From NCBI RefSeq assembly GCF_025685395.1, contig NZ_JAGSYA010000004.1:1488001-1552000 (forward strand): DNA of 64,000 nucleotides, read 5' to 3'. The translations under genes and the position numbers were made by a program. How positions within the stretch are numbered: the first letter of the stretch is position 1; every line of letters starts with the position of its first letter. Source of the stretch: Terriglobus tenax. Its GTDB lineage: Bacteria; Acidobacteriota; Terriglobia; Terriglobales; Acidobacteriaceae. Of this stretch, positions 34,834 through 42,693 are shown piece after piece. The notes under the pieces were generated by a model, which saw nothing but the letters and a program-made list of their open reading frames with translations, did not search any database and was not told where the DNA came from.

Positions 34834-35427
34834 ATGAATGCTACCGAACGCGCCTCCCGCATTAAGCTTCTTGTCTTCGACGTCGACGGAGTTCTCACCG
34901 ACGGCACCCTCTGGTTCATCCCCACCGGTAAGGATGCCAATGGCCAACCCATCGCCGTGGAGACCAAGGGCTTTGCCGCGCATGACGGCCTTGGCATGGC
35001 CATTGCCCGCACCGCCGGACTGAAGCTGGCCATCGTCACTAAGCGCCAGTCTGACACCGTAGCCGTGCGCATGCGCGACCTGAAGCTGGACTACGTCTAC
35101 CAGGGCCAGCACTACAAGATGCGCGCCGTGCAGGAGATCTGCGCCAAGGAAGGCATCACGCTCGACGAAGTAGCCTACGTCGGCGACGACATCATTGACC
35201 TGCCCGTGATGAACCACGTCGGCCTGGCCATCGCCGTGGCCAATGCGCGCCCACAGGTCAAGCAGATGGCCCACTGGACCACGCCCTGCCTCCCCGGCTA
35301 CGGCGCCGGCCGCGACGCCATCGAGTTCATCCTGGAAGCCCAGGGCAAGCTCGCACCTGCGATGACCGCGTATCTGGATGAATCGAACGAAGGCAAGCTC
35401 TCTGACATTGGACAGGGGGGCATGTAG
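34834..35427 (+). CDS. kdsC: Kdo-8-phosphate phosphatase (HAD family)
   Basis: 197 aa. HAD phosphatase with the KdsC signature: LLVFDVDGVLTDGTLWF (nucleophile and acid Asp), VTKRQSDTVAVRMRDLKLDYVYQG, and VAYVGDDIIDLPVM for the Mg-binding Asp pair. C-terminal segment GAGRDAIEFIL is family-typical. It removes phosphate from Kdo-8-P, giving free Kdo for waaA of the LPS run. AAAGAGG stands directly before the start. Only 66 nt from the divergent helicase gene. Slightly long (usual about 175 aa) by an insertion GKDANGQPIAVETKG. Confidence 0.87.
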   Translation: MNATERASRIKLLVFDVDGVLTDGTLWFIPTGKDANGQPIAVETKGFAAHDGLGMAIARTAGLKLAIVTKRQSDTVAVRMRDLKLDYVYQGQHYKMRAVQEICAKEGITLDEVAYVGDDIIDLPVMNHVGLAIAVANARPQVKQMAHWTTPCLPGYGAGRDAIEFILEAQGKLAPAMTAYLDESNEGKLSDIGQGGM

Positions 35428-35540
35428 TTGCAACACGATTTCGAACTTTAGTGTTTCAACCGTTAGCGACTGGATCCTTTTGTATATACGTGCCAGGTGA
35501 TGTCTGCGCTGTAAACGGCGGAAAGGACAAAGCTCCACGG

Positions 35541-36761
35541 ATGAGTTCTCAGACTGCTGAGGTAGTGAAAACAAGATCTCCGTACTACGTGGCCTTGGAT
35601 GGATTACGGGCGATCGCCGTCATCCTTGTCTTCTTCCAGCATTACGGGGCGGGACGAAATTATCTTTTCGGCTGGGGGTGGACTGGAGTGGATATTTTCT
35701 TCGTCCTCTCCGGTTTCCTTATCACCGGTATTTTGTTTGACAGCCGGCACAAGGAACATCGTTACCGTAACTTCTACATCCGCAGAACACTTCGAATTTT
35801 CCCGCTCTATTACTTGATCTGGTGCGCCGTTCTGCTGCTTACGCCACTGGTCCACTGCCAATGGAACTGGCGCTGGGCGCTCTGGCCGTCGTACCTGGGA
35901 AATTATGCGCGGTTTCTCTTTCTGCACACACCAGGAGATCCTTACCGCTTCGATAAGCTCGCCTTCGGACCGTCGGCAAATGCGTGGCTTGGTTACAACG
36001 CACATCTCTACATCGGTCACTTCTGGTCGCTATGTGTCGAGGAACAGTTTTATCTCATCTGGCCATTCGTCGTGTTCCGGATTCGACGCAGAGAGACCTT
36101 AATGAAAGTCTGCCTGGCAGTCCTTCTGCTAAGCCCGATCTTCCGTAGTCTGCTTACCTGGCTCCTGCCTCCCGACTTGCTGCAGATGGAGATTCTCTAT
36201 CGGGGACTACTGACTCGTCTGGATGCACTTCTGCTTGGCGGGCTGATCGCTTTAGCACTTCGCGGTAAAGAGAAAAACCTCGTTGACAGAGTCCGGCGGC
36301 CTCTCCTTTTTCTTTCGGCAGGACTCATCACTGGCCTTTCCTGGGTCGCGGTAAAAGTAATGGGGAAACCTTACAACGGTTCAGCCACGGATTGGGTCAG
36401 CATCTTTGGGTATAGCTTCATCGATCTTCTTGCAGCCGGACTGATTCTTGAGTGCATTCACTCAGGGAGCCTTCTCGGTAAGGTCTTAAGCTGGAAACCT
36501 CTGCGTGCGCTCGGGATCATCAGCTACGGCTTCTACATCTACCACGACCTGCTGCATGATTTTTTTGCTGATTTTGCCCACCGCCTGTTTCCGTCCTACA
36601 GCTATTCCATGACGATGCTTACCGCGTTTACCGGTACCCTATGCATCGCCACCATCAGTTACCTCGGATTTGAGAGACCGCTGCTCAAGCTAAAAGACCG
36701 CTTTACAGAAGGCGCACACACAGCCCCAATGGGTCAAGGGGATGGGTCGCTCAAAAGCTGA
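35541..36761 (+). CDS. Acyltransferase family 3 (OafA-like), lower-GC gene
   Basis: 406 aa, about ten membrane helices. Begins ALDGLRAIAVILVFFQHYG, with conserved His near the end of helix 1, and has WSLCVEEQFYLIWP, both signatures of family 3 acyltransferases that put acetyl or other acyl groups on O-antigen, exopolysaccharide or peptidoglycan at the inner membrane. Start chosen at ATG 35541, before which the open frame holds no similar sequence. GC is lower than neighbours (31 of 60 at 36421-36480, against 40 of 60 at 37021-37080), suggesting acquisition. The 113 nt before it are AT-rich. Confidence 0.88.
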   Translation: MSSQTAEVVKTRSPYYVALDGLRAIAVILVFFQHYGAGRNYLFGWGWTGVDIFFVLSGFLITGILFDSRHKEHRYRNFYIRRTLRIFPLYYLIWCAVLLLTPLVHCQWNWRWALWPSYLGNYARFLFLHTPGDPYRFDKLAFGPSANAWLGYNAHLYIGHFWSLCVEEQFYLIWPFVVFRIRRRETLMKVCLAVLLLSPIFRSLLTWLLPPDLLQMEILYRGLLTRLDALLLGGLIALALRGKEKNLVDRVRRPLLFLSAGLITGLSWVAVKVMGKPYNGSATDWVSIFGYSFIDLLAAGLILECIHSGSLLGKVLSWKPLRALGIISYGFYIYHDLLHDFFADFAHRLFPSYSYSMTMLTAFTGTLCIATISYLGFERPLLKLKDRFTEGAHTAPMGQGDGSLKS

Positions 36762-36790
36762 TCCCGCAATATTCAAGTATCCAACCAGCT

Positions 36791-37867
36791 TCATAATGGC
36801 AGCGGCCAGCGCTTGCGAAAGACGTGGAAGACCGCGTGGATGGCAAGCGCGACCGCACCGCCGACCGTGGTTGCCAGGATACGGTTCAGCAGAACGGCCT
36901 GCTCCGGCAAGTGATTGAAGGCCAGGATGAATGCAATGTAGCCCGTAATAGCTACCGAGAAGATACCGTAGTTCACATTCATGAACACATAGCAGGCCCA
37001 CAGGTAGGCGAGCACCAGGGCAGCCAATATCCATGGGTTGGGCCGCAACAGGGTGGCAATGACCGTGGCCACGCCCGCGCCGAGATAGGTTCCCAACAGC
37101 CGCAGGATGGTGCGCTCCGTGGTGAGGTAGAACTCCGGTTTGATGACCAGTACCGCCGTCATCGCGATCCAATATCCATTGGCGAACGGCCACCACACCC
37201 GGTAGAGCAGCATGGTGATGCAGGCCGTCACCGCCAGTCGCACGGCAAAGTGAAAGTGAACGCTGGTCGGCGTCAACTGCTCCAGAAGATACCGCGTGCG
37301 GAACTTCGCCGGATCGAAGTGCGGGTCTGTCAGGTTGGCGCGAATGCGCGGCACAAATCGCCAGAAGAAGAGGATCGCGACAAACTGCAGAATGGCGCCC
37401 ATCAGCGTAGCCACGCCACGCAGCGCTGCCTGGGGAAAGGTCCCCAGCAGGCGGCCATGGGTATCCGGCGCCGCGGACGAAATAATGAGATACACGCAGC
37501 ACTGCGCGCCCACCCACGACGCCGCCGTTCCCTGCGACTGCGTCAAGCCATAGAGGAATGCCCACACCACGCACACCAACGTCAGCGCCGCGGTATTCAC
37601 GGCGAAGAATGCCCCAAGAAAGGTGGAGATAGTGATCCCCACCGCAGCGGCCAGCATCGGTCCATAGCGATAAAAGATCGGCGCCTGAAACGATCCGAAG
37701 CCCACGCACATGGCCCCGCCAACGGCCATCGCCGCCCAGCTTGGCTGGTCCAGCAGAATACCTGCCGCCATCACCAGCAGCATGGCAGGCAGGCAGATCA
37801 ATGCATGCAGGGGCTCAGCTTCTTTCCACTCAAAGTGCGCCAGCCGGATGACTTCTTCGTTCGCCAC
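36791..37867 (-). CDS. FUSC family membrane protein
   Basis: 358 aa from a GTG start with AAAGG just upstream. Two sets of membrane helices split by a cytosolic segment (RIRANLTDPHFDPAKFRTRYLLEQLTPTS); second set begins AVRLAVTACITMLLYRVWWPFANGYWIAMTAVLVIKPEF, the fusaric-acid-resistance-like FUSC_2 fold. Relatives export aromatic carboxylic acids or act in the envelope. Convergent with the acyltransferase (29 nt). No adaptor protein or outer-membrane factor nearby, so it may not be a tripartite pump. Confidence 0.85.
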   Translation of the reverse strand: MANEEVIRLAHFEWKEAEPLHALICLPAMLLVMAAGILLDQPSWAAMAVGGAMCVGFGSFQAPIFYRYGPMLAAAVGITISTFLGAFFAVNTAALTLVCVVWAFLYGLTQSQGTAASWVGAQCCVYLIISSAAPDTHGRLLGTFPQAALRGVATLMGAILQFVAILFFWRFVPRIRANLTDPHFDPAKFRTRYLLEQLTPTSVHFHFAVRLAVTACITMLLYRVWWPFANGYWIAMTAVLVIKPEFYLTTERTILRLLGTYLGAGVATVIATLLRPNPWILAALVLAYLWACYVFMNVNYGIFSVAITGYIAFILAFNHLPEQAVLLNRILATTVGGAVALAIHAVFHVFRKRWPLPL

Positions 37868-37888
37868 AGCCTTTGATTGTATGTGGAG

Positions 37889-39550
37889 CTAAATCACCTG
37901 GTTGTCTGCCCGGGGCAGGGTGGTATCTTTCGCAGCACGTGACCACAGCAAACGGAAGTCCGTAACGTTGTGCAGTGCAAAGTTGCTCTGTTGCGGCGCG
38001 GTAACGGCAAAAAAGTCCGCGCGGTTCACATCTTCCAGCCAGAAGGCCGGACGCGGGTCCGCCGTCTGCGGAGCAATCTCAACATGCGACATCTCCAGGT
38101 TTTTCAGATGGCGGATGAAGAACCCGTGAGAGGGCGTAGGGCCAAACTGCAGCAGCTCCGGATACGCATCTTCCTTCTCCGGAACCTTGATGGTGCGCCA
38201 GTCCGGCATGGGCTCATACTTTTCGCCCCAGTGGACACGCATACGCTTCGGCAGTCCCTCGTGCGCGAAGTAGCAGTTCGAGATCTTCACATCTTCAATC
38301 ATGTTGTCCGGCACACCGGAGAAGATGGAAGACGTTGCCGCCGCCGAGTTGTAGCTGACAAGATTTGAAATTACTATCCGCCGCAGTGTGCCCTTGCGCA
38401 TCGTCTCCTTCGGCCCGCGGTTGCGGCGATTCAGCCGCAAAAACAGGGGAGCGTCCACAATATCGCGCATTGTGTTGCCGGTAATGGCCACGTCCTCAAG
38501 AAACGCTCCGTCGCTGGTCTCAAGCGAGATGCCTTTGCAGCCCTCGATCACATTGCCCGTGATGGTAAGGTTGCGGAAGCCGCCGTTCGACTCGGTTCCG
38601 CACTTGATACGGCCCTGCTGCGTCACATTCGTGTCGGTCACGCTGTCGGAGTAGCGCTTCCACGTGCCGTCAATCACGCTGCCCAGAACATAGCATCCGG
38701 TCACATAGTTGTTAGCGATGGTCACATTGTCCGTTGGGCGCGCATAACCCAGCGCATAACTCGACTTCGGACAGATGGCATCGTCCCACGGCGAGTTCAC
38801 CGTGCAGTTCGACACGCGCACGTTGCGGCAGCAGTCAATGTCAAAACCATCACGATCGGTGTCCACCAGCAGGTTATCGAGCGTCAGATTATCCACGCCT
38901 GTAGCCAGCACCGCAAAGTGGCCGCCTTTCAGCAGTTTGAAGTCACGCAACAGAACGTTGCGGCAGTTGCGCAGGCCAAACGTCTTGTTGCCCACGCCCT
39001 CCTGCTCAGCGCGGAAGGGCGTATAGCCGCCGCGGACCTCGCGTGCAATGCCATGCGAGAGCCCCTTGCCAAAGATCAGCCCCGGCCCGGTTACCGCAAA
39101 GTCATGTTCGTTCTCCGCATAGAACAACGAGTTCTTCCAATGCCCGTGTCCAAAGTCCTGGTAGGGCGACCAGGGTTCCGCCGGTCCAGCCGCGTCATAC
39201 ACACCGCCCATGTAGCCCGTCGTCTCGCCCACCTTCGGCGAATCTGCCGCCTGAATCGTGCAGCCTTGCGACAGGTACAGATCCACCTTTGACTTCAGCC
39301 GGATGGTGAAGCACAGGTACGTGCCTGCCGGAAAGACCAGCGTTCCGCCGCCCGCCTTCGCCACTTCTTCAATAGCGCGATTGATGGCTGGTGTATCCAC
39401 CGTCTTGCCATCGCCGGTGGCGCCGAAGCTGCGCACGTTATAAATGGCCGGGGCATTCTGTGTTTCGGTTTGGGCTTCCGCCATCGACACATGGCCGACA
39501 GCTCCGGCAAGGGCAAGCGGAGAGAGCTTTAAAAGATCGCGGCGTTGCAT
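37889..39550 (-). CDS. GH28-like pectinase (polygalacturonase superfamily), Tat-type signal
   Basis: 553 aa. N-terminus MQRRDLLKLSPLALAGAV has a twin-arginine-like pair followed by a hydrophobic stretch, so export as folded protein is likely. Then a pectate-lyase-like right-handed beta-helix: FGATGDGKTVDTPAINRAI (domain entry), GGGTLVFPAGTYL, and a GH28 active-site region DGFDIDCCRNVRVSNC and PWDDAICPKSS. The usual G-D-D is W-D-D here, a small deviation. Acts on a uronic-acid-containing polysaccharide, probably pectin or rhamnogalacturonan (inference). A start 15 nt upstream (MLVRI) is possible. A LacI-like dyad lies 28 nt before the start. Confidence 0.85.
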   Translation of the reverse strand: MQRRDLLKLSPLALAGAVGHVSMAEAQTETQNAPAIYNVRSFGATGDGKTVDTPAINRAIEEVAKAGGGTLVFPAGTYLCFTIRLKSKVDLYLSQGCTIQAADSPKVGETTGYMGGVYDAAGPAEPWSPYQDFGHGHWKNSLFYAENEHDFAVTGPGLIFGKGLSHGIAREVRGGYTPFRAEQEGVGNKTFGLRNCRNVLLRDFKLLKGGHFAVLATGVDNLTLDNLLVDTDRDGFDIDCCRNVRVSNCTVNSPWDDAICPKSSYALGYARPTDNVTIANNYVTGCYVLGSVIDGTWKRYSDSVTDTNVTQQGRIKCGTESNGGFRNLTITGNVIEGCKGISLETSDGAFLEDVAITGNTMRDIVDAPLFLRLNRRNRGPKETMRKGTLRRIVISNLVSYNSAAATSSIFSGVPDNMIEDVKISNCYFAHEGLPKRMRVHWGEKYEPMPDWRTIKVPEKEDAYPELLQFGPTPSHGFFIRHLKNLEMSHVEIAPQTADPRPAFWLEDVNRADFFAVTAPQQSNFALHNVTDFRLLWSRAAKDTTLPRADNQVI

Positions 39551-39577
39551 GATGCGAACCAGCATAGCAGCCGGAAA

Positions 39578-39589
39578 CGAAACGTTTCA
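39578..39589. promoter_or_regulatory. LacI/GalR-like dyad upstream of the GH28-like gene
   Basis: CGAAACGTTTCA with perfect core GAAACGTTTC (39579-39588) and central CG, the plan of LacI-family operators. 28 nt before the GH28-like start codon and 85 nt before panB. Confidence 0.55.
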
Positions 39590-39673
39590 TCTCCTGTATT
39601 TCCTGGAGGACTATACTGAAGACATTCGGGTTGCATCCCCTGGAATCGATGGGGGAGTAGCACTGGAGAGAAT

Positions 39674-40582
39674 ATGAGTCTGACCGGATTCCGGGATGCC
39701 GTCGCGCGTCCTTTGGGCGCGGCCACAGCCGTTACGCCCACGAGCCTGCTGGCGCAAAAGCGCGCGCAGGCGCCTATCACCGCACTCACAGCCTACGACT
39801 ATCCCACGGCCCGTCTTGCCGACGAAGCCGGTATCGACCTGCTGCTTGTAGGCGACTCGCTGGCCATGGCCGTGCTTGGACACGAGGACACGCTCTCCGT
39901 GACCATGGAGGAGATGCTGCACCATGCCCGCGCCGTGCGCCGCGCCACGCAGCGTGCCCTTCTGGTGGTTGACCTGCCCTACGGCAGCTACCAGGTCAGT
40001 GTGGAAGACACCGTGCGCAACAGTCTGCGGATGGTGAAAGAAGCCGGCGCCAACGCCGTCAAGCTGGAAGGCGGAGCCTCCATGGCCAGCCGGGTGCAGG
40101 CGCTTACCGCAGCCGAGATTCCCGTTGTCGCACATATTGGCCTTACACCGCAGGCCATCAATCGCATGGGGGGCTACCGCGTGCAGGGACGTAGCGACAC
40201 CGCAGCAGCCGCGCTGATTGAAGATGCCCTCGCACTGGAAGCCGCCGGAGCCATCGCGATCGTCCTCGAAGGCATTCCGCGAGAGCTCGCCCGCCGCATC
40301 ACACGCGAGGTCCGCGTACCCACCATCGGCATCGGCGCCGGCCCTGAATGCGATGGGCAGATCCTCGTCTGGCACGACCTGTTCAACATGAGCTTCCGCA
40401 CGCCGGCAAAGTTCGTCCGTCCCTTTGCAGACGCTGCGGCGCTCATGCGGCAGGCGCTTGAGGAATATCGCCACGCCGTCAGCGACCGCAGCTTTCCGTC
40501 GGACGCCGAGAGCTATCACCTGCCCGCCAACGTCCATCTGCCAGAACCAGCCGAGCCCGAGCTCGCAACCTGTAGCGACTAA
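39674..40582 (+). CDS. panB: 3-methyl-2-oxobutanoate hydroxymethyltransferase
   Basis: 302 aa. First committed step of pantothenate synthesis: adds a hydroxymethyl from methylene-THF to 2-oxoisovalerate, giving ketopantoate. Signatures: ALTAYDYPTARLADEAGIDLLLVGDSLAM, VKLEGGASM, AHIGLTPQAINRMGGYRVQGR and GIGAGPECDGQILVWHDL. GGAG precedes ATG 39674 closely. C-terminal extension is longer than in E. coli PanB (264 aa). panC starts 3 nt on; panB-panC-coaBC is one operon covering pantothenate to CoA. Confidence 0.96.
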   Translation: MSLTGFRDAVARPLGAATAVTPTSLLAQKRAQAPITALTAYDYPTARLADEAGIDLLLVGDSLAMAVLGHEDTLSVTMEEMLHHARAVRRATQRALLVVDLPYGSYQVSVEDTVRNSLRMVKEAGANAVKLEGGASMASRVQALTAAEIPVVAHIGLTPQAINRMGGYRVQGRSDTAAAALIEDALALEAAGAIAIVLEGIPRELARRITREVRVPTIGIGAGPECDGQILVWHDLFNMSFRTPAKFVRPFADAAALMRQALEEYRHAVSDRSFPSDAESYHLPANVHLPEPAEPELATCSD

Positions 40583-40585
40583 AAC

Positions 40586-41446
40586 ATGCAGACCATTCCC
40601 ACCATCCGCGAGATGCAGGCCATCGTGCGCGCCGCAAAGACCTCGTCCACGACCATTGGCCTGGTGCCCACCATGGGCGCTCTGCACGAAGGCCATCTTT
40701 CTCTCGTCCGCACGGCACGCGCCCATTGCAGCCATGTCATTGCCACCATCTTCGTCAACCCGCTGCAGTTCGGCCCGAACGAAGATCTCGCCAAATACCC
40801 CCGCACCTTCGAACGCGATACCGAATTGCTGATGCAGGAAGGCGTCGACTATCTCTTCGCCCCGAGCGCGGAGGAGATGTATCCGCAGGGAGCGCAGACG
40901 CTGGTCGATGTGCCTGAGCTTGGCAACCGTCTCGACGGAGCTTCGCGCCCCGGACACTTCCGCGGCGTAGCCACCGTCGTCAGCAAGCTCTTGCACATCA
41001 CGCAGCCCGACCTCGCCTTCTTCGGACAGAAAGACGCCGCGCAGGTCGCCGTGCTTCGCCGCATGGTGCGCGACCTGAACTTTCCGCTGGAGATGGTCGT
41101 CTGCCCTACCGTGCGTGAGGCCGACGGCTTGGCCATGAGCTCGCGCAACCGCTACCTCAGCAACGAAGAGCGCGTACAGGCGCTTGCATTGTCACGTACG
41201 CTACAGACTGCAAAGACGCTCGCACAACAGGCTGCGGCAACACCCGCGACGTTGCGCGAAGCAATGCTGCACACGCTCACCTCCACCGACGGCGTGCGCG
41301 TGGACTACGCTGCCGTTGTCGACCCTGAAACACTGCTCGATGCCGATGACCTGTCGCGCGAAACACTGCTCGCCGTCGCTGCATGGGTCGGCACGACGCG
41401 GCTGATCGACAACCTGCTTCTTCCCGCACGCGAGGTGCAGCCATGA
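40586..41446 (+). CDS. panC: Pantothenate synthetase
   Basis: 286 aa. Joins pantoate and beta-alanine with ATP. HIGH-type motif HEGH at 34-37 within PTMGALHEGHLSL, FFGQKDAAQVAVLRRMVRDL, and the KMSKS-like MSSRNRYLS. Its stop overlaps the coaBC start by ATGA. Usual length for the family. Acts in the cytoplasm between PanB and the kinase that makes phosphopantothenate, which is not in this window. Confidence 0.96.
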   Translation: MQTIPTIREMQAIVRAAKTSSTTIGLVPTMGALHEGHLSLVRTARAHCSHVIATIFVNPLQFGPNEDLAKYPRTFERDTELLMQEGVDYLFAPSAEEMYPQGAQTLVDVPELGNRLDGASRPGHFRGVATVVSKLLHITQPDLAFFGQKDAAQVAVLRRMVRDLNFPLEMVVCPTVREADGLAMSSRNRYLSNEERVQALALSRTLQTAKTLAQQAAATPATLREAMLHTLTSTDGVRVDYAAVVDPETLLDADDLSRETLLAVAAWVGTTRLIDNLLLPAREVQP

Positions 41447-42672
41447 AGGTCCTTCTTGGAGTCTGCGGCGGCATTGCCGCCTACAAAGCTGCCGAGCTGC
41501 TGCGCGAGCTACAGCGGCAGGGAGCGGAGGTGCAGGTCGTCCTCACGCAAGGAGCGGAGAAGTTCATTACGCCGCTCACCTTCGCCGCGCTCAGCGGACG
41601 CCAGGTGCTGACCTCGTTATGGAATCCCGCCGTCAGCGACAGCGCTTCGGCAGAAATGCCACAGCCCTTCGGCATCGAACACATCGACATCGCACAGTGG
41701 GCGGACGTGCTGGTCATTGCTCCCGCAACCGCTCACATGCTGGCGAAGCTGGCGCACGGCATGGCCGACGACCTGCTTTCGACTATCGCGCTGGCCACCA
41801 CGGCTCCCATCGTCGTCGCTCCCGCCATGAACGTGAACATGTGGCATAACGCGGCAACACAGGCCAATCTCAAAACACTGCGCAGCCGTGGCGTGCACCT
41901 TGTGGAACCTGCCAGCGGCGAGCTGGCCTGCGGCATGGTGGGCGAAGGCCGGCTTGCAGAGATCGGCGAAATTGCCTCCGCAATATTGCACGCAGCCAAT
42001 CCGATTCGCGACCTCGCCGGCGAACGCATTCTCATCACCGCAGGCGGCACACGCGAGGCCGTTGACCCGGTGCGTTATCTCGGAAATCGCTCCAGCGGCA
42101 AGATGGGCATTGCGTTGGCAGAGGCAGCCCTCGCACGTGGAGCTGAGGTCACTCTCATCACCACAACGGGCCGCGTCTCGTCACTTCGTTGTAAACAGAT
42201 CCAGGTGGAATCCGCGGAACAGATGCGTACGGCCGTGCTCCATCATCTGCCGCAGGCCACAACACTCATCATGGCCGCCGCCGTCGCGGACTACCGCGTG
42301 GCTACGCCCTCGGAACAAAAGATTAAGAAGTCCAGCGAGCACCTGACGCTGGAACTCGAACGCACGCCCGACATCCTGTCTGAAGCTGCCCGGCTACGTC
42401 TTCCAGGTACGCTGATCATCGGCTTCGCTGCGGAAACCAGGCACGTCTCCGAAGAAGGCCGCCGCAAGCTGCGTGAGAAGGACGTCGATGCCATTGTCGC
42501 GAACGATGTTTCAGGAACCGAATCCGGCATTGGCGCTGACCTGAACGGCGGCACCATGCTCTTCGCAGACCGAGAGGTAACACTACCGCTCTCCACCAAG
42601 CGCAAGATGGCGGAGAGCATTCTGCATGAACTCGCCACGCTGCGTGTGGATCGGCTGCAACGCATCTCGTAG
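41443..42672 (+). CDS. coaBC: Bifunctional phosphopantothenoylcysteine decarboxylase/synthase
   Basis: 409 aa. N-terminal CoaC flavoprotein: GVCGGIAAYKAAELLREL, active-site His in GIEHIDIAQWADVLVIAPAT, PAMNVNMWHN and redox Cys in GELACGMVGEGR. C-terminal CoaB: ILITAGGTREAVDPVRYLGNRSSGKMG and AAAVADYRV. Makes 4'-phosphopantetheine in two steps toward CoA. Starts inside the end of panC (ATGA) with GAGG 8 nt upstream. Joining of pan and coaBC genes in one operon links vitamin synthesis to CoA. Confidence 0.96.
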   Translation: MKVLLGVCGGIAAYKAAELLRELQRQGAEVQVVLTQGAEKFITPLTFAALSGRQVLTSLWNPAVSDSASAEMPQPFGIEHIDIAQWADVLVIAPATAHMLAKLAHGMADDLLSTIALATTAPIVVAPAMNVNMWHNAATQANLKTLRSRGVHLVEPASGELACGMVGEGRLAEIGEIASAILHAANPIRDLAGERILITAGGTREAVDPVRYLGNRSSGKMGIALAEAALARGAEVTLITTTGRVSSLRCKQIQVESAEQMRTAVLHHLPQATTLIMAAAVADYRVATPSEQKIKKSSEHLTLELERTPDILSEAARLRLPGTLIIGFAAETRHVSEEGRRKLREKDVDAIVANDVSGTESGIGADLNGGTMLFADREVTLPLSTKRKMAESILHELATLRVDRLQRIS

Positions 42673-42693
42673 ACACGCTGCAGCCCGTACCAG

